A stretch of 64,000 nucleotides of DNA, from NCBI GenBank assembly GCA_033032865.1, contig JAWHQI010000005.1:10068001-10132000 (forward strand), written 5' to 3'. Position 1 is the stretch's first letter. Every line of letters begins with the position of its first letter. Positions 33,205-43,886 of the stretch are shown here, in pieces. The stretch comes from Dactylorhiza incarnata (Eukaryota > Streptophyta > Magnoliopsida > Asparagales > Orchidaceae). Position numbers and translations under genes: made by a program. The notes under the pieces were generated by a model. The model was not told the DNA's origin, ran no database searches, and worked only from the letters and a program-made list of their open reading frames with translations.

Positions 33205-35637
33205 TCATGATTTGTCTTTGCCCTTCTGCTTTTCAAACATTCTCTCAACTGCCTCAGCTTTCTTTTTCTGCTCAATTTCCATTCTTTCAAAGAAGGCTTT
33301 TGGTTTAGGCCAATACTTATCAGGAGCAGTTTCTTTGGTTCCCCCCGTCTTGAAGTGAATCCTTCTTTCAGATGTCCTTTTCTCGAACTTACTCCATTCA
33401 TCCTGGCTGTAGTGATCACTGACATTTTCATGATGTTTACTGACTAGATTGAAGGTTGTGAGAATGATACCTTTGGAAGTGGGACTCCAGCTCTCTTGGA
33501 AATTCCTTGGGGGTGGCCTATCATAAAACTCTCTAATCTTTTTATAAGGATTAGACCTCTTTGCAAAAGGTTTGTCACCAAATATTTTCCTTTTCAGAGA
33601 CTTTTTCAGAGGGTTCAGATATTTTGGAGCTGTCAGGCCCTTCAACAAGAACTGGATCATTCCAGAACTCTTGGTAGGAGGAGGCAGGGATGTTTTCTTC
33701 AGCAAAATCAAAATCCTCAATAGGAATTGGAGAAGAACTTGGAGCACTTGGACCTGGAGCACTTGAAGAAGGAACATCTGAATTTTTGTCCACAACAGTG
33801 AATCCAAGCATGCCTGCAACTTCCTTGAACAGCCAACTTGTTGATTCATGAGTATACCAATTGACATCTTTAACATTTTGCAAGATGTTCTCCTGAAGCT
33901 CTTGCATATTTGAAAATACATTGCCATCCAAGTCAATCAGCTTACTTGCACTCTCCTCTATCTTAGACACCATACTCTCCTCCCCCTTTATGACATCTTC
34001 ATGTAGGAGGGTATAGAGTTTTTCCAATTGCCTTTCAACTTGATCATCCAGAAAGTTAAGCCCTTGATCATGAGAAATTCTAAGAGCTGTTTGTGCAGAA
34101 TTCAAATGAGTAACATCTTCAGCAACTTGATGCAAGTTATTTAGAACATGCCCAACTCCCTTATTGGTGTGGTCCAATGCCTTTCCTGCATTTCTCATCC
34201 AACCATCTTGATCACTTTTGAATTTTCCCATCTCATGCTTCATTTTAGCCATCTCTTGCCTTAATGAACTATCAACAACATCAATTTTCTAATAGACTTT
34301 CTTGATGGACTTATCAAAATGCTCAGTCTGAGCTTGCAGCAAACTTGCAATAGACTTCAGCAGAGAAGATTGAGAGCTCTCTCCAGTTTCAAAATCTTCA
34401 GGAGAGGCTCTATCAGCTACAAAACTGGTAGACTGTGCTTGCTTTTCAAGCACGGTTACTCTTGGAGATTTTCTAATAAGAACTTCTGGTGGGGGCAAAA
34501 GCAGCACAGAAGGAAGAACCTGAGGAACTGCAGATTCATCCATAAATATATCTTCTTGTTCTTTCTCCCCCTCAGCCAAAGACATCCTCTTGTCTAACTC
34601 CAACTGATCACCAAAACTGCCCTTCTCTATTGAATCAGATTTCTCAGAATGTATAGATGCAGTATCTGGCAAGTCTTCATTACCTTATGAAACAGAGACA
34701 ATCACTGCAGGTGATTTCCTTGACTCTTCCAGCACAGCAGCTTCATTAACATCAGCAGATTTCTCTTGACCCTCCAGGTCATGAACAACATCAGTGACAG
34801 CAGTACTAACTGGATCAACATGAACATGATCAGCTTCACTGGGATGAATTTCTTCTGCAGCAACACCACTTTCAACAATGTCTCTTGAGGTTGGAAACTC
34901 CCCCTCAACATGTTCACCTCTTCCCTGATCAGGAGCTGGACTAGGTCCACTACCCCTTGAGGGTTGTCCTACTTCAAGAGTTCTAGCATTATTCAGCAAC
35001 GGTGCCTCATCACCACCAGCAACATTCTTTACTCCACCCTTTGAAATAACTCTCTCCCATTTAGAGAAAATAGAAGAGGTGATTTTCTTGGTGTGATGGA
35101 GTGGGGTACCTCTTCCAAGATTGAACAAATCTGGAATACATCCATGCAGAAGCAAACTGATATCCTTCCAAAATTTGGAGTCTGAAAGCTTTCCTTGATC
35201 TTCTCAAAAATAACTTCACCAAAGTTGAAGTTCTTTCTACAGATGATGGCTGTATGAATCTTAAAAGCTTCCTCAGAGAAGTAGTCATGAGAACCTACTT
35301 TACAAAGTAATACCTTTCTTATAATATCACAAAGCAGCTTACCTCCATCATTCATAAACTTTCTCGTTATCTTTGAACCTTCATCATTAATGCCACAGAA
35401 CCTTTTGGCTCTTAGGATATCTTCAACATACAGTTCCTCAGATTCAACTTCAGGCATCCTCAAAATTCTATTGATGCCATTAGCCTTCAGAATAATCTTG
35501 CATGACCTAATGGAGCTTTTGATCTTCTTACCTTGACTGGTGATCCTGACATTTCTGAAAAATTCCAGAACATCCTGTTCGAGAATCCTGGATGGCTCTT
35601 CCAAGACAAAATTTAGCCCGACCACTTGAAGCATCAA
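33205..35637 (-). pseudogene. Third ORF of D downstream of pol, position of the SIRE env-like gene, broken
   Basis: A chain of minus-strand frames covers 35637-33205: 202 codons (35637-35029), then, in one other frame, 35155-34685, 34672-34289 and 34252-33575 separated only by stops, then a third frame to 33205 (ending FEKQKGKDKS). Read together they suggest one protein of roughly 750-800 residues with two frameshifts and two stops. The first part has a globular look (RILRMPEVESEELYVEDIL); the middle is Ser/Pro/Glu-rich; 34252-33800 is predicted coiled coil by heptad-like Leu/Ile spacing (LDDQVERQLEKLYTLLHED). SIRE-type copia elements are known to carry an env-like ORF here, but I see no clear signal peptide or transmembrane segment, so an envelope role is not supported. 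It could equally be a captured host sequence. Confidence 0.6.
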
Positions 35638-36003
35638 AATGATGTTTCGAAATTCATCAGAAGCAGTTCAGAATGCGCCTCTTACCAGCTCTCCCCCTGA
35701 GTGCAAACCTCCAGAAGCTTTTGGCACCATTGAATTCGCAGAACTCGAAAAGAAGAACAGTAATTGCTCGAGAGAGCCGAAGAGACGAATAGGGTTTTCT
35801 CGGAATGATCGCGTGGAATCACGTGTTTTTATTATTTTTTTATATATATATAAGAAGTTTAGGCGCATACCTGATTTCACGGATGGCTCTTCGGATCCAA
35901 TAAAACGAATTTAATAAAGGATTTCACGGAGACGTGTTCGAGAAGATAAAGATTTGACAAGTGAAATCCCGTGCAATTTCGCAAAATTTCAACAGTCCTG
36001 TCT

Positions 36004-39000
36004 TCAAGATTCCTTGTTAAGCATTCCAAGTTCCATTTTGAAGAAATTGAACTTGGTCTCGTCCAGAGGCTTCGTAAAAATATCTCCAATTTGTTGGTCA
36101 GTATTGACATATAATAAATTTATATCCTTACTCTCTACATGTTCCCGGATGAAGTGGTAGCGAAGCTCAATGTGCTTCGTTCTACTGTGAGAGACTGGAT
36201 TATTTGCTATGGCAATAACACTTGAGGAGTCACAAAACATGGGGATTTCTATGAGCTTTAAGTTATAGTCCTCAAGCTAATTTTTTATCCACAAAAGTTG
36301 TGCGCAACAACTGCCGGCAGAGATATACTCCGATTCAGCAGTTGATATTGCAACACAATTTTGCTTCTTGCTACTCAAGGAAACGAGTCTTTTTCCCAAG
36401 AACTGGCAAGTTCCTGAAGTACTCTTTCTATCATCTTTGCTACCTGCAAAATCAGCATCTGAAAAACCAATTAGTTCAAAGTCATTGCTTCTTGGGTACC
36501 ATAAGCCGAGATTTGGTGTACCCTTAAGGTATCTCAAAATCCTCTTTGCAGCGGCATAATGAGATTCCTTACAGTTCACCTGATACCTGGCACAAACACA
36601 TGTTGAAAACATTATATCAGTCCTACTAGCAGTGAGGTAGAACAAGGACCCAATTATGCTTCTGTACTTGGTTTCATCAAAAGGTTTCCCTTTTTCATCC
36701 TTGTCCAGAGACATGCTTGAGCCCATTGGAGTCCTCATAGAGGTTGCACTCTCCATTCCAAATTTCTTAAGAAGCTCTTTGGTGAACTTCGTCTGAGAGA
36801 TGAAAATTCCATCTTCAGATTGGTGCACCTGGAGTCCTAAGAAATATTTCAGCTCTCCCATACTGCTCATTTCAAACTTACCTTGCATCAAGTTAGAAAA
36901 CTTTTTGCAAAGTTTGTCATCTGTAGAGCCAAAAATAATATCATCGACATAGATTTGCACAAGCAAAATCTCGCCTTTTACCTCCCTAAGAAACAATGTC
37001 TTGTCTATTGTTCCTCTTGTGAATTTGTTCTCAAGAAGAAACTTAGACAATGTCTCATACCAGGCTCGGGGTGCCTGTTTGAGACCATACAAAGCTTTAT
37101 GTAAATAATATACATGATCAGGAAAGTTAGGATCTGCAAAACCTGGAGGCTGAGCTACATACACTTCCTCCTCAAGATCTCCATTCAGGAAGGCTGACTT
37201 CACATCCATCTGGAAAACCTTAAAGCCCTTATATGCAGCATAAGCCAGAAATAATCTGATGGCTTCAAGTCTTGCTACTGGTGTAAAGGTCTGATCAAAA
37301 TCAATCCCTTCTTCTTGCCTGTATCCTTGTGCAACCAGTCTTGCTTTGTTCTTTGTAATGATGCCCTTTTCATCAAGCTTGTTCCGGTAGACCCATTTGG
37401 TTCCAATCACATTCTGTCCTTTGGGTCTTGGTACTAACTCCCAAACTTTACATCTCTTGAATTGGTTGAGCTCCTCTTGCATAGCAAGGATCCAAGATGG
37501 ATCGGTGTTTGCTTCTTCAAACTTCTTCGGCTCAATCTGTGAAAGAAAACTTAAATGTAAAACTTCGTTAGTTGTACCTCTTCTCGTTAGAACTCTGCTT
37601 GAAGGATCTCCGATAATCTGATCAGCTGGATGATCTCTTGAATATCTGACTCCCAAGTTACTTACATTTTCAGGAGCAACTTGAGGTTCAGCCACCTCTG
37701 GAACATCTTCTTCTTCATGAACTTCTAGTTCATCTTCAGAGTGATCTGAGATCTCTTCTATCAACTTTGGTGCATCTTCTGTGGTATTTACTCCATCTTC
37801 CATAGTGATTTCCTTTAGCTTTTCACCTGCATCTTCAATGAACACACTAGATGAGTTGTTATGCAGCAGGCTCGTCTCATCAAATACAACATGGACTGTT
37901 TCTTCTACCACCAGAGTTTTTTTATTAAAAATCCTATATGCCTTACTATGGCTACTATATCCTACGAAAATACCTTCAAGACATTTTTTACTAAACTTGG
38001 TTGTAGGATGTTTCCCATTGTTAAGTACATAGCATTTACTGCAAAAAATTCTAAAATATGAAATCTTTGGTTTTCTGCCCTTTAGAATCTCATATGGGGT
38101 CTTACGATGGTTCTTATTGATGAGTGCTCTGTTTTGCACATGGCAAGCTGTGTTGATAGCTTCTGCCCAAAAATATTCTGTAAGAGTAGAATCACTCAAC
38201 ATAGACCTGCCAGCTTCTATGAGGGTTCTATTCTTTCTCTCGGCTACTCCATTTTGTTGTGGAGTACGAGGAGAGGAAAACTCATGGGAGATACCTTGAC
38301 TTTCACAAAACTCTGTCTTGACCCCAGACTGAAATTCTATTCCATGGTCACTTCTGATTTTGACCTCTGAACAGTCAAGTTCATTCTGAATAAGCTTGAC
38401 AAATGTAGTGAATATGCCAAAGGTTTCTGACTTAAGTTTTAGAAAGAACACCCATGCAAACCGGGAATATTCATCAACAATAACCAAAGTGTAAGCTTTC
38501 CCACCTAAGCTTCTAACTGACATTGGACCAAATAAATCATATGCAGCAGATGAAGACATCTGGTAGAATTATTGTCAATTATGCTCTTAAAGCTAGCCTT
38601 TGTTTGCTTACCCATTTGGCAAGCATGGCAAGGGCTTTCTTTAATGCATTTAACTTTGGGGCATCCCTTACCAAGTTGTGAGAAAATAACATAGATATAG
38701 TTTTGAAATTAATATGTGCTAATCTCTTGTGCCATTGGTCAGAAAGAGATGTACTATCTTTGGCAACAAAACACACTGGGGTAGAAGACTGCAAACATAT
38801 AAAATCCAAACAGTATATACCACTACTCCTAGAATCTATTAAAATAGTTTCCGCAGAAACGGACATCTTTATCAGGCATCTATCTCTAAAGAACTCAACG
38901 GTGTAGCCTTTGTCACACAGTTGGCTTATGCTAATCAGATTGTATTTCAATCCTTTCACATGAGCTACATGTGTGAAAATGACTGAGCCGTTGGTTATTG

Positions 39001-39169
39001 AACCATAACCTATAATAATACCTCGTTCAGATCCGCCAAACTTTACTTTAGGCCCGTTCTCAACTAGAACATAATCCTGAAGTAATCTTCTTCTCCTGGT
39101 CATATGCCGAGAGCAACCACTGTCCAAATACCAGATAGGAATTTCGTCGGCCTTTGGACATTCCTGCAA
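36004..39169 (-). pseudogene. pol: Copia pol of D: protease, integrase, RT, RNase H, with frameshift and stop
   Basis: Pol cuts the polyprotein, copies the RNA and inserts the DNA. In order on the minus strand: protease WYLDSGCSRHM near 39120; GAG-pre-integrase WHKRLAHINF near 38720; integrase core [18 protein letters not shown] from 38530, with DHGIEFQS and [12 protein letters not shown] with [17 protein letters not shown] and the catalytic YVDDIIFGS; RNase H with [17 protein letters not shown] and [11 protein letters not shown]-terminus GDIFTKPLDETKF. A frameshift lies at about 38560-38600. An in-frame TAG at 36277-36279 replaces a residue (probably Gln, CAG to TAG) between LLWIKN and LEDYNLK. 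All catalytic motifs are otherwise present. The lineage looks like SIRE/Maximus. Confidence 0.93.
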
Positions 39170-41143
39170 GCATGATCAATACCCCTTAGGAGCCCAAACC
39201 TTTTTGGGCCCTTGGTTCCTTGTTAGTGGAACACCACTTGGAACATTAACTTTGCAAGTGGTCGGTCTTGCACTGTTAACTCGTGGAGTTCTTGGCACAG
39301 TTTGATTGAACCAACAATCTATGGCAAAATGACCAATTTTGCCACAGCACCAGCATTCAAATCTATTGTATCTCCTCTTTGTGTTCTGCTGAGCCTTTTG
39401 AACGGGTGGCCTTGCAGGAGGAGCAACCTCGGAGGTAGAAGCCTCGTTGGTGCAACATACACAATTCTTAGGCACAATAGGTTTGACCTGCGGTGCCTTC
39501 TTAGCATTTGATCCATGAACGAATGGTCCATGATGCTTCAATTGAACTTCCTCATAAGGTGCCTTGAGGGAGCTAGATCCAAAGTTTCTGGGTCTGGTCC
39601 ACACTGAGTTCATCTTGGCAGGCTCAAAATAGGTTGGTCTGCTGAAGTGACCATAGATGCTCTCAAAATCATAGGTGTTTGTAGGAAGAACCACCTTCTT
39701 GAAAGTTGGAGCACATTGCGGACCCTTACCCATTGCTTTAGTAGCTCTTCTTCTAGCTGATTTACTTAGGCTCTTCTCAGCAACATGGCCCAATCCACTA
39801 CTACCAGAAACAGCAGTGAAAGTGTCTATGATAGGCAAAACTTTCTTGGGCTTAGAGAAGTTCATTGTGATCATCTTTTCAGCCTCAAGCTGTTTCGTCA
39901 AATCATTGATAATTTCATTCTTCTGAATGCCTGCTGAAGTGGCCTCGGAGAAAGCAATCTTCAAGGATAAGATTTCATCCCTGAGTAGGTTAGATTCTTC
40001 AATCTCCTTTCTCAGGTTTGATTCTTGATCCTTTAGGGATTGAATCTCCTTTGATTGAGTTTTAACAAGCTTTCGACACTTATTAAACCCCTTCAACATT
40101 TCCACATACTTAGCAGTCAACTCAGGATCCTCTTCCGAGTAGTAGTTTTCATTAGCATCAGATGCCGTTTCTGAACATGAAACAGGTGTAGAAGATAATA
40201 CCTGACCGGTGAAAGGAACAATATCTTTGTCATCATCTGACATGTCCATTAGACTGTAGAAGCAGTCTTCTGTGAGGCCTTTTCCTCTATATTGACCAAA
40301 TTGGTCTTCTGTATCAAGTTGAGCCATCAGTCCAAAGAATGCCTCTTCATCTGAGTTAGACTCATTTGATTCACTATCACTCCGAGTCTTGGACTTCTTG
40401 GCAACAAAACTCTTCTCCTCTTTCTTCTTTCCTTTGAAGGACTTCTTTTCTTCTTTTCTTGAAGATTCCTTCTTGTGTGGGCAATCAGCTATCATGTGCC
40501 CTGGATTTTTACAACAATAACAAACAGGTTCAGTATAATCGTGTTTGTTCGGTTTAGAACCATACCTGTCGTTTCTATCACGATGTGATCTCCTGTGATC
40601 TCTTGAGGAAGATGAGCCTATTCTCATTTGCCTCCTCTTGCTACGCAACTTCTTGAATTGCTTGGAGAGGAGGGAAAATTCTCCTTCAGATAGTTCTGAA
40701 TCTACAGAACTGCTTTCAGCTTTATCCTCAGAAGACTCATCCCTCACAGGGGACAGAGCCCTGCTTCTCCGGGAGCTTTCAGCCTTTAGAGAAATGGTCT
40801 TCTCCTTGCCAGAGCTCCTACTACTTTCCTCTTCTGACTTCCTGATATTCAACTTCAGCTCATGGGAAAGCAGCTTCCCATACAGAATCTGTGGCTCCGT
40901 AGTAGCCAACTTACCATATTATCTGATAGCTATCACCTTGGGGTCCCATTCCTTAGACAGGGATCTAAGCAATTAATCGTTTAGTTCACCCATGGTGAAT
41001 TCCCTTCCATTGTTTCTCAAACCATTTACAATCTTGAAGAATTTCTCGTAGGTGTCAGAAATTGTGTCTTTGCCTTGTTGCTTGAAGGCTTCATATTCTT
41101 GGTTTAGCAAAGACTTCCTGTCATCTCGAACTTCTTCAGTACC
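39170..41143 (-). pseudogene. gag: Copia gag of D, C-terminal part with two zinc knuckles
   Basis: Continues on the minus strand from the C insertion site (41143). The UBN2-type gag core reads RDDRKSLLNQEYEAFKQQ and VNGLRNNGREFTMGEL, then meets stops near 40970 and 40915. The frame 40909-39176 holds a Ser/Glu-rich stretch, CCHC knuckle CYCCKNPGHMIADC, a coiled-coil-like stretch (LKDQESNLRKEIEESNLL), a second CCHC knuckle CWCCGKIGHFAIDC, and ends WAPKGY followed by TGA. The protease frame follows in the same phase, so a single stop separates them. Two knuckles far apart are typical of SIRE gag. Confidence 0.88.
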
Positions 41144-42652
41144 TGATGAGTCCTGATCATATATACATTTATGGACTCATCCGGGCCGTTATTTTGTCAA
41201 TATCACGCACTTTAGTCTTAGTATAGTCTATATTTGATAACCCATGCTAGGTGCACATTTAGGCCCACTTTGGTGTGTTTTCGTGTGTATTATCTTTAGT
41301 AGTATTCATATGTTGTTAAGTGCCACTTTCAGTGGCTAGATCTGTGTTTGTGCTGGAATAGGAGGCGTGCAAGTGTTTCCGGTGCAATTCTGCACAGGAA
41401 CACTGCGCACGATCACTTGTTCTAGTGCGCACGACCACCGGTCGTGCGCCACTAATCGTGCGCACTTAACCCTTTTTCACGAGTTCTGTCTGGTGCAGTG
41501 CGCACGACCATCGACTCCAGTGCGCACGACCATCGGTCGTGCGCCACTGCTCGTGCGCATTGACCATTAAATTTCTGAGTTCTGTTTGCTGTAGTGTGCA
41601 CGACCATCAACTCCAGTGCGCACGACCACCGGTCGTGCGCTACTGGTCGTGCGAACATTGTATTTTATAATGTCGTCTCTTGCAGGTTCTGTCCAGGCAG
41701 TGCGCACGATCGCAGAATTCCAGTGCGCACGACCACTGGTCGTGCGCCAATGATCGTGCGCAGTATTCAATCCAGCGCCTATTTAAACGCCTGTTGCGAT
41801 TTTAGGGCGGATCGATCTTCGGGGAGCGAAGTTCCTGTTCCGTACGCCGCCGACCACCGCCCTGGAACGCCCCTACTTCATCTTCCACGCAAGGGGAAGC
41901 CTCCTCCATCCATTCCAAGCCTTCCTCCATCGTCCGTGAGTGTTCTCCATCGTCCGCAAGCCTCCAAGCAACCATTTTCGCTTTCCGCCCGGTGATAAGA
42001 AGAAGAGACCTTGAGTCGAAGACGACGGAGCACGTAGGGAGATTGTGACAGCTCTCTACGCCGGAAGCATTGCCCGTCCGAGTCCGGAGGTAGCCCGACA
42101 ACCTACCATTCCGGCCGTGAACGGCCGCTAGTCTTCACCGCCGGTTATTTCTTCCTTCTTTCCCTTCATTGCACTCTTTGAACCATGTACTAGATGAATA
42201 TTGTAATATTTACTTTGATGGAAATGAATATTTCTTTGTTTTTCTCCATGGTTTGCTCATGATTCATTCCGTTCTCACTCACTCACTCGCACACGCACGC
42301 AAGGTGTTTGCTCCGTGTTAGCAAGAGCTAACGACGGTTGTGAAGAGGTGTTTGCGACCCTCACCCTTCCGCACTTGAGTTCACTTCATCCGCCTCACGA
42401 AGCACGGCATCGCGGTCGTTGCATCCACCTCACTTTGCGAAGCGGTGTTCTCGACCCGCATCTCTGTTGTTGTTGTTAAAATTAGGAAAACCAACCAAAA
42501 ACCCCTCTTTGTGTTTGTGAAACGCTTGTGTAACAATAATCACTGCGCGATTCATTCACCCATCCTGCATTCCTCAAGAGACCGACATCCGGGGAATTTA
42601 TTCTCCACAATTATTACTTGACAGCGACCGGTGCACTTGCCGACGCGCATCA
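41144..42652 (+). repeat. 5' LTR of element C
   Basis: 1509 bp, TGATGAG...GCGCATCA. Four perfect dyads of 10-11 bp arms: 41427-41449, 41522-41544, 41618-41640 and 41725-41747. Confidence 0.96.
41725..41787 (+). promoter_or_regulatory. Core promoter of C: 23-bp dyad and TATA box
   Basis: Perfect dyad at 41725-41747 (arms GCGCACGACCA/TGGTCGTGCGC, central C). TATTTAAA begins at 41780, 33 bp after the dyad end. The 3' LTR has the same at 49991-50053. Confidence 0.8.
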
Positions 42653-42658
42653 AGTTTT

Positions 42659-42676
42659 TGGCGCCGTTGCCGGGGA
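42659..42676 (+). other. Primer binding site of C (tRNA-Asp)
   Basis: TGGCGCCGTTGCCGGGGA, identical to the complement of the plant tRNA-Asp 3' end, six bases after the LTR. Confidence 0.92.
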
Positions 42677-42845
42677 GTGCAGACGTGATGAATTCGTCTG
42701 CGTGAGGATTTGTTGCACGAGAATTTTCTTTTCTCTCACTTCTCTTGTTCACCCCTGGTATCTCCGTTTCTTTTCGATCCGCACTTCTGATTACTTTCGC
42801 CTTTCCCATCGTTTGCTAATCGTTTTGTTTGCAAGTATTTGCGAC

Positions 42846-43886
42846 ATGAGCTCAATTCAGGAATGCATCTACCAGGAAAGCTTAAAAGATTTAAGAGATC
42901 AAGCAGAAAGAAACAATCATGACCTCGGGATCTCCTCCGACGTCATTGAGTACATGTCTGGGAATTGCAAGTTCAGCGTGGATGAGCATGAAGACGCAGT
43001 GCAACACATGCAGGACTTCTTAGCAATCTATTATACATGTATATTTAGTGGAGTTGAAAGTGACCTGCAAAAGACTCTGGCATTCTCATTCTCCTTGCAT
43101 GAAAAAGCCAAAAGATGGTATTGGGATATCCGGAAAAGTGAGGTGCTCACTTGGAAACAACTCGAAGGGAGATTTTTGCAAGAGTTTCAACATCGCACCC
43201 AAGCTTTGAATAAGTACAGGGAACTCGTAACCTTTGGACAGGGGGAGGAGGAGACGTTAGTCGATGCTTGGGAGCGTTTCCAGTCCCTGTATAGGGGATG
43301 CTACCGTGAAGATCTTTCGGAAGCTTTCTTGATTCAGATTTTCTACTTTGGAGTGCTTGATAATTTTCGTCTTCTATTTGATATGGCAGCTGGAGGGGCC
43401 CTGTTTAATAAATCAGGAAAGGACGCATGGGACGTGGTCGTGAATATTGTTCACACCAGTCAGCACTGGAGTCATGTTATTCGCCCCCCATTTACTGCTA
43501 CAGTTAATGCCGTGACATTCAAAGGAGTAGCGGACTTTTTGCCGCCAGAGCAACCAGAACAGTTAGCAACTTTTGTGGTCGGGGTATTGAACAAAATGAA
43601 TGACCAATCAGTCGCAATCCAACAGCTTCGCTCTACCATTGGGACGCTGTCCGATGCTGTTTCTGAGCTTGCAAGTCAACCTCCTGAGTCAGTGAACACC
43701 ATGCGATTGAGAAGTGGGAGAAGTGTAGACAATTCTCCTCGACAGGAACCTCCTACGTGTTCGACTGACAGGCATAATGAAGAAACCCCCGAGAAGCTGG
43801 CTCAAAGTCATATTGAGCCGCATCCTGTGAGCGAGGCACAACCCTCGAAAAGTGCCGTTCACCCCCCATTCCCTCACAGACTGTGA
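42846..43886 (+). CDS. gag: Athila gag of element C
   Basis: 346 residues from ATG at 42846 (MSSIQECIYQ) to TGA at 43884-43886. The gag core lies at about residues 50-210: LAFSFSLHEKAKRWYW, TWKQLEGRFLQEFQ, ETLVDAWERFQSLYRGC and MAAGGALFNKSG, matching Athila gag. There is no zinc knuckle. The last third is proline- and glutamine-rich. The open frame extends upstream to 42618 through the primer site, but the ATG after the leader is the likely start. Pol lies in the same frame directly after the TGA, so gag and pol would be one protein if the stop were suppressed or if it is a recent mutation. Confidence 0.92.
   Translation: MSSIQECIYQESLKDLRDQAERNNHDLGISSDVIEYMSGNCKFSVDEHEDAVQHMQDFLAIYYTCIFSGVESDLQKTLAFSFSLHEKAKRWYWDIRKSEVLTWKQLEGRFLQEFQHRTQALNKYRELVTFGQGEEETLVDAWERFQSLYRGCYREDLSEAFLIQIFYFGVLDNFRLLFDMAAGGALFNKSGKDAWDVVVNIVHTSQHWSHVIRPPFTATVNAVTFKGVADFLPPEQPEQLATFVVGVLNKMNDQSVAIQQLRSTIGTLSDAVSELASQPPESVNTMRLRSGRSVDNSPRQEPPTCSTDRHNEETPEKLAQSHIEPHPVSEAQPSKSAVHPPFPHRL

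Noticed and set aside
35877..36003. Minus-strand continuation of D pol beyond the RNase H tail as a separate gene
   Set aside because: No domain is visible; this is the interval between pol and the third ORF.
36300..38370. Plus-strand frames of 60-87 codons opposite D pol
   Set aside because: They are shadows of the long minus-strand pol frame.
41427..41747. CRISPR-like look of regularly spaced palindromes in the C LTR
   Set aside because: Spacers are short and unequal, the host is a plant and the repeats lie in a U3 promoter.
42659..42676. Possible tRNA-Asp gene piece
   Set aside because: Only the 18-base primer site complementary to the tRNA 3' end is present; no tRNA fold follows.
42618..42845. 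Upstream extension of C gag into the primer site
   Set aside because: The frame is open, but translation through the LTR end and primer site is unlikely; the ATG at 42846 fits gag better.
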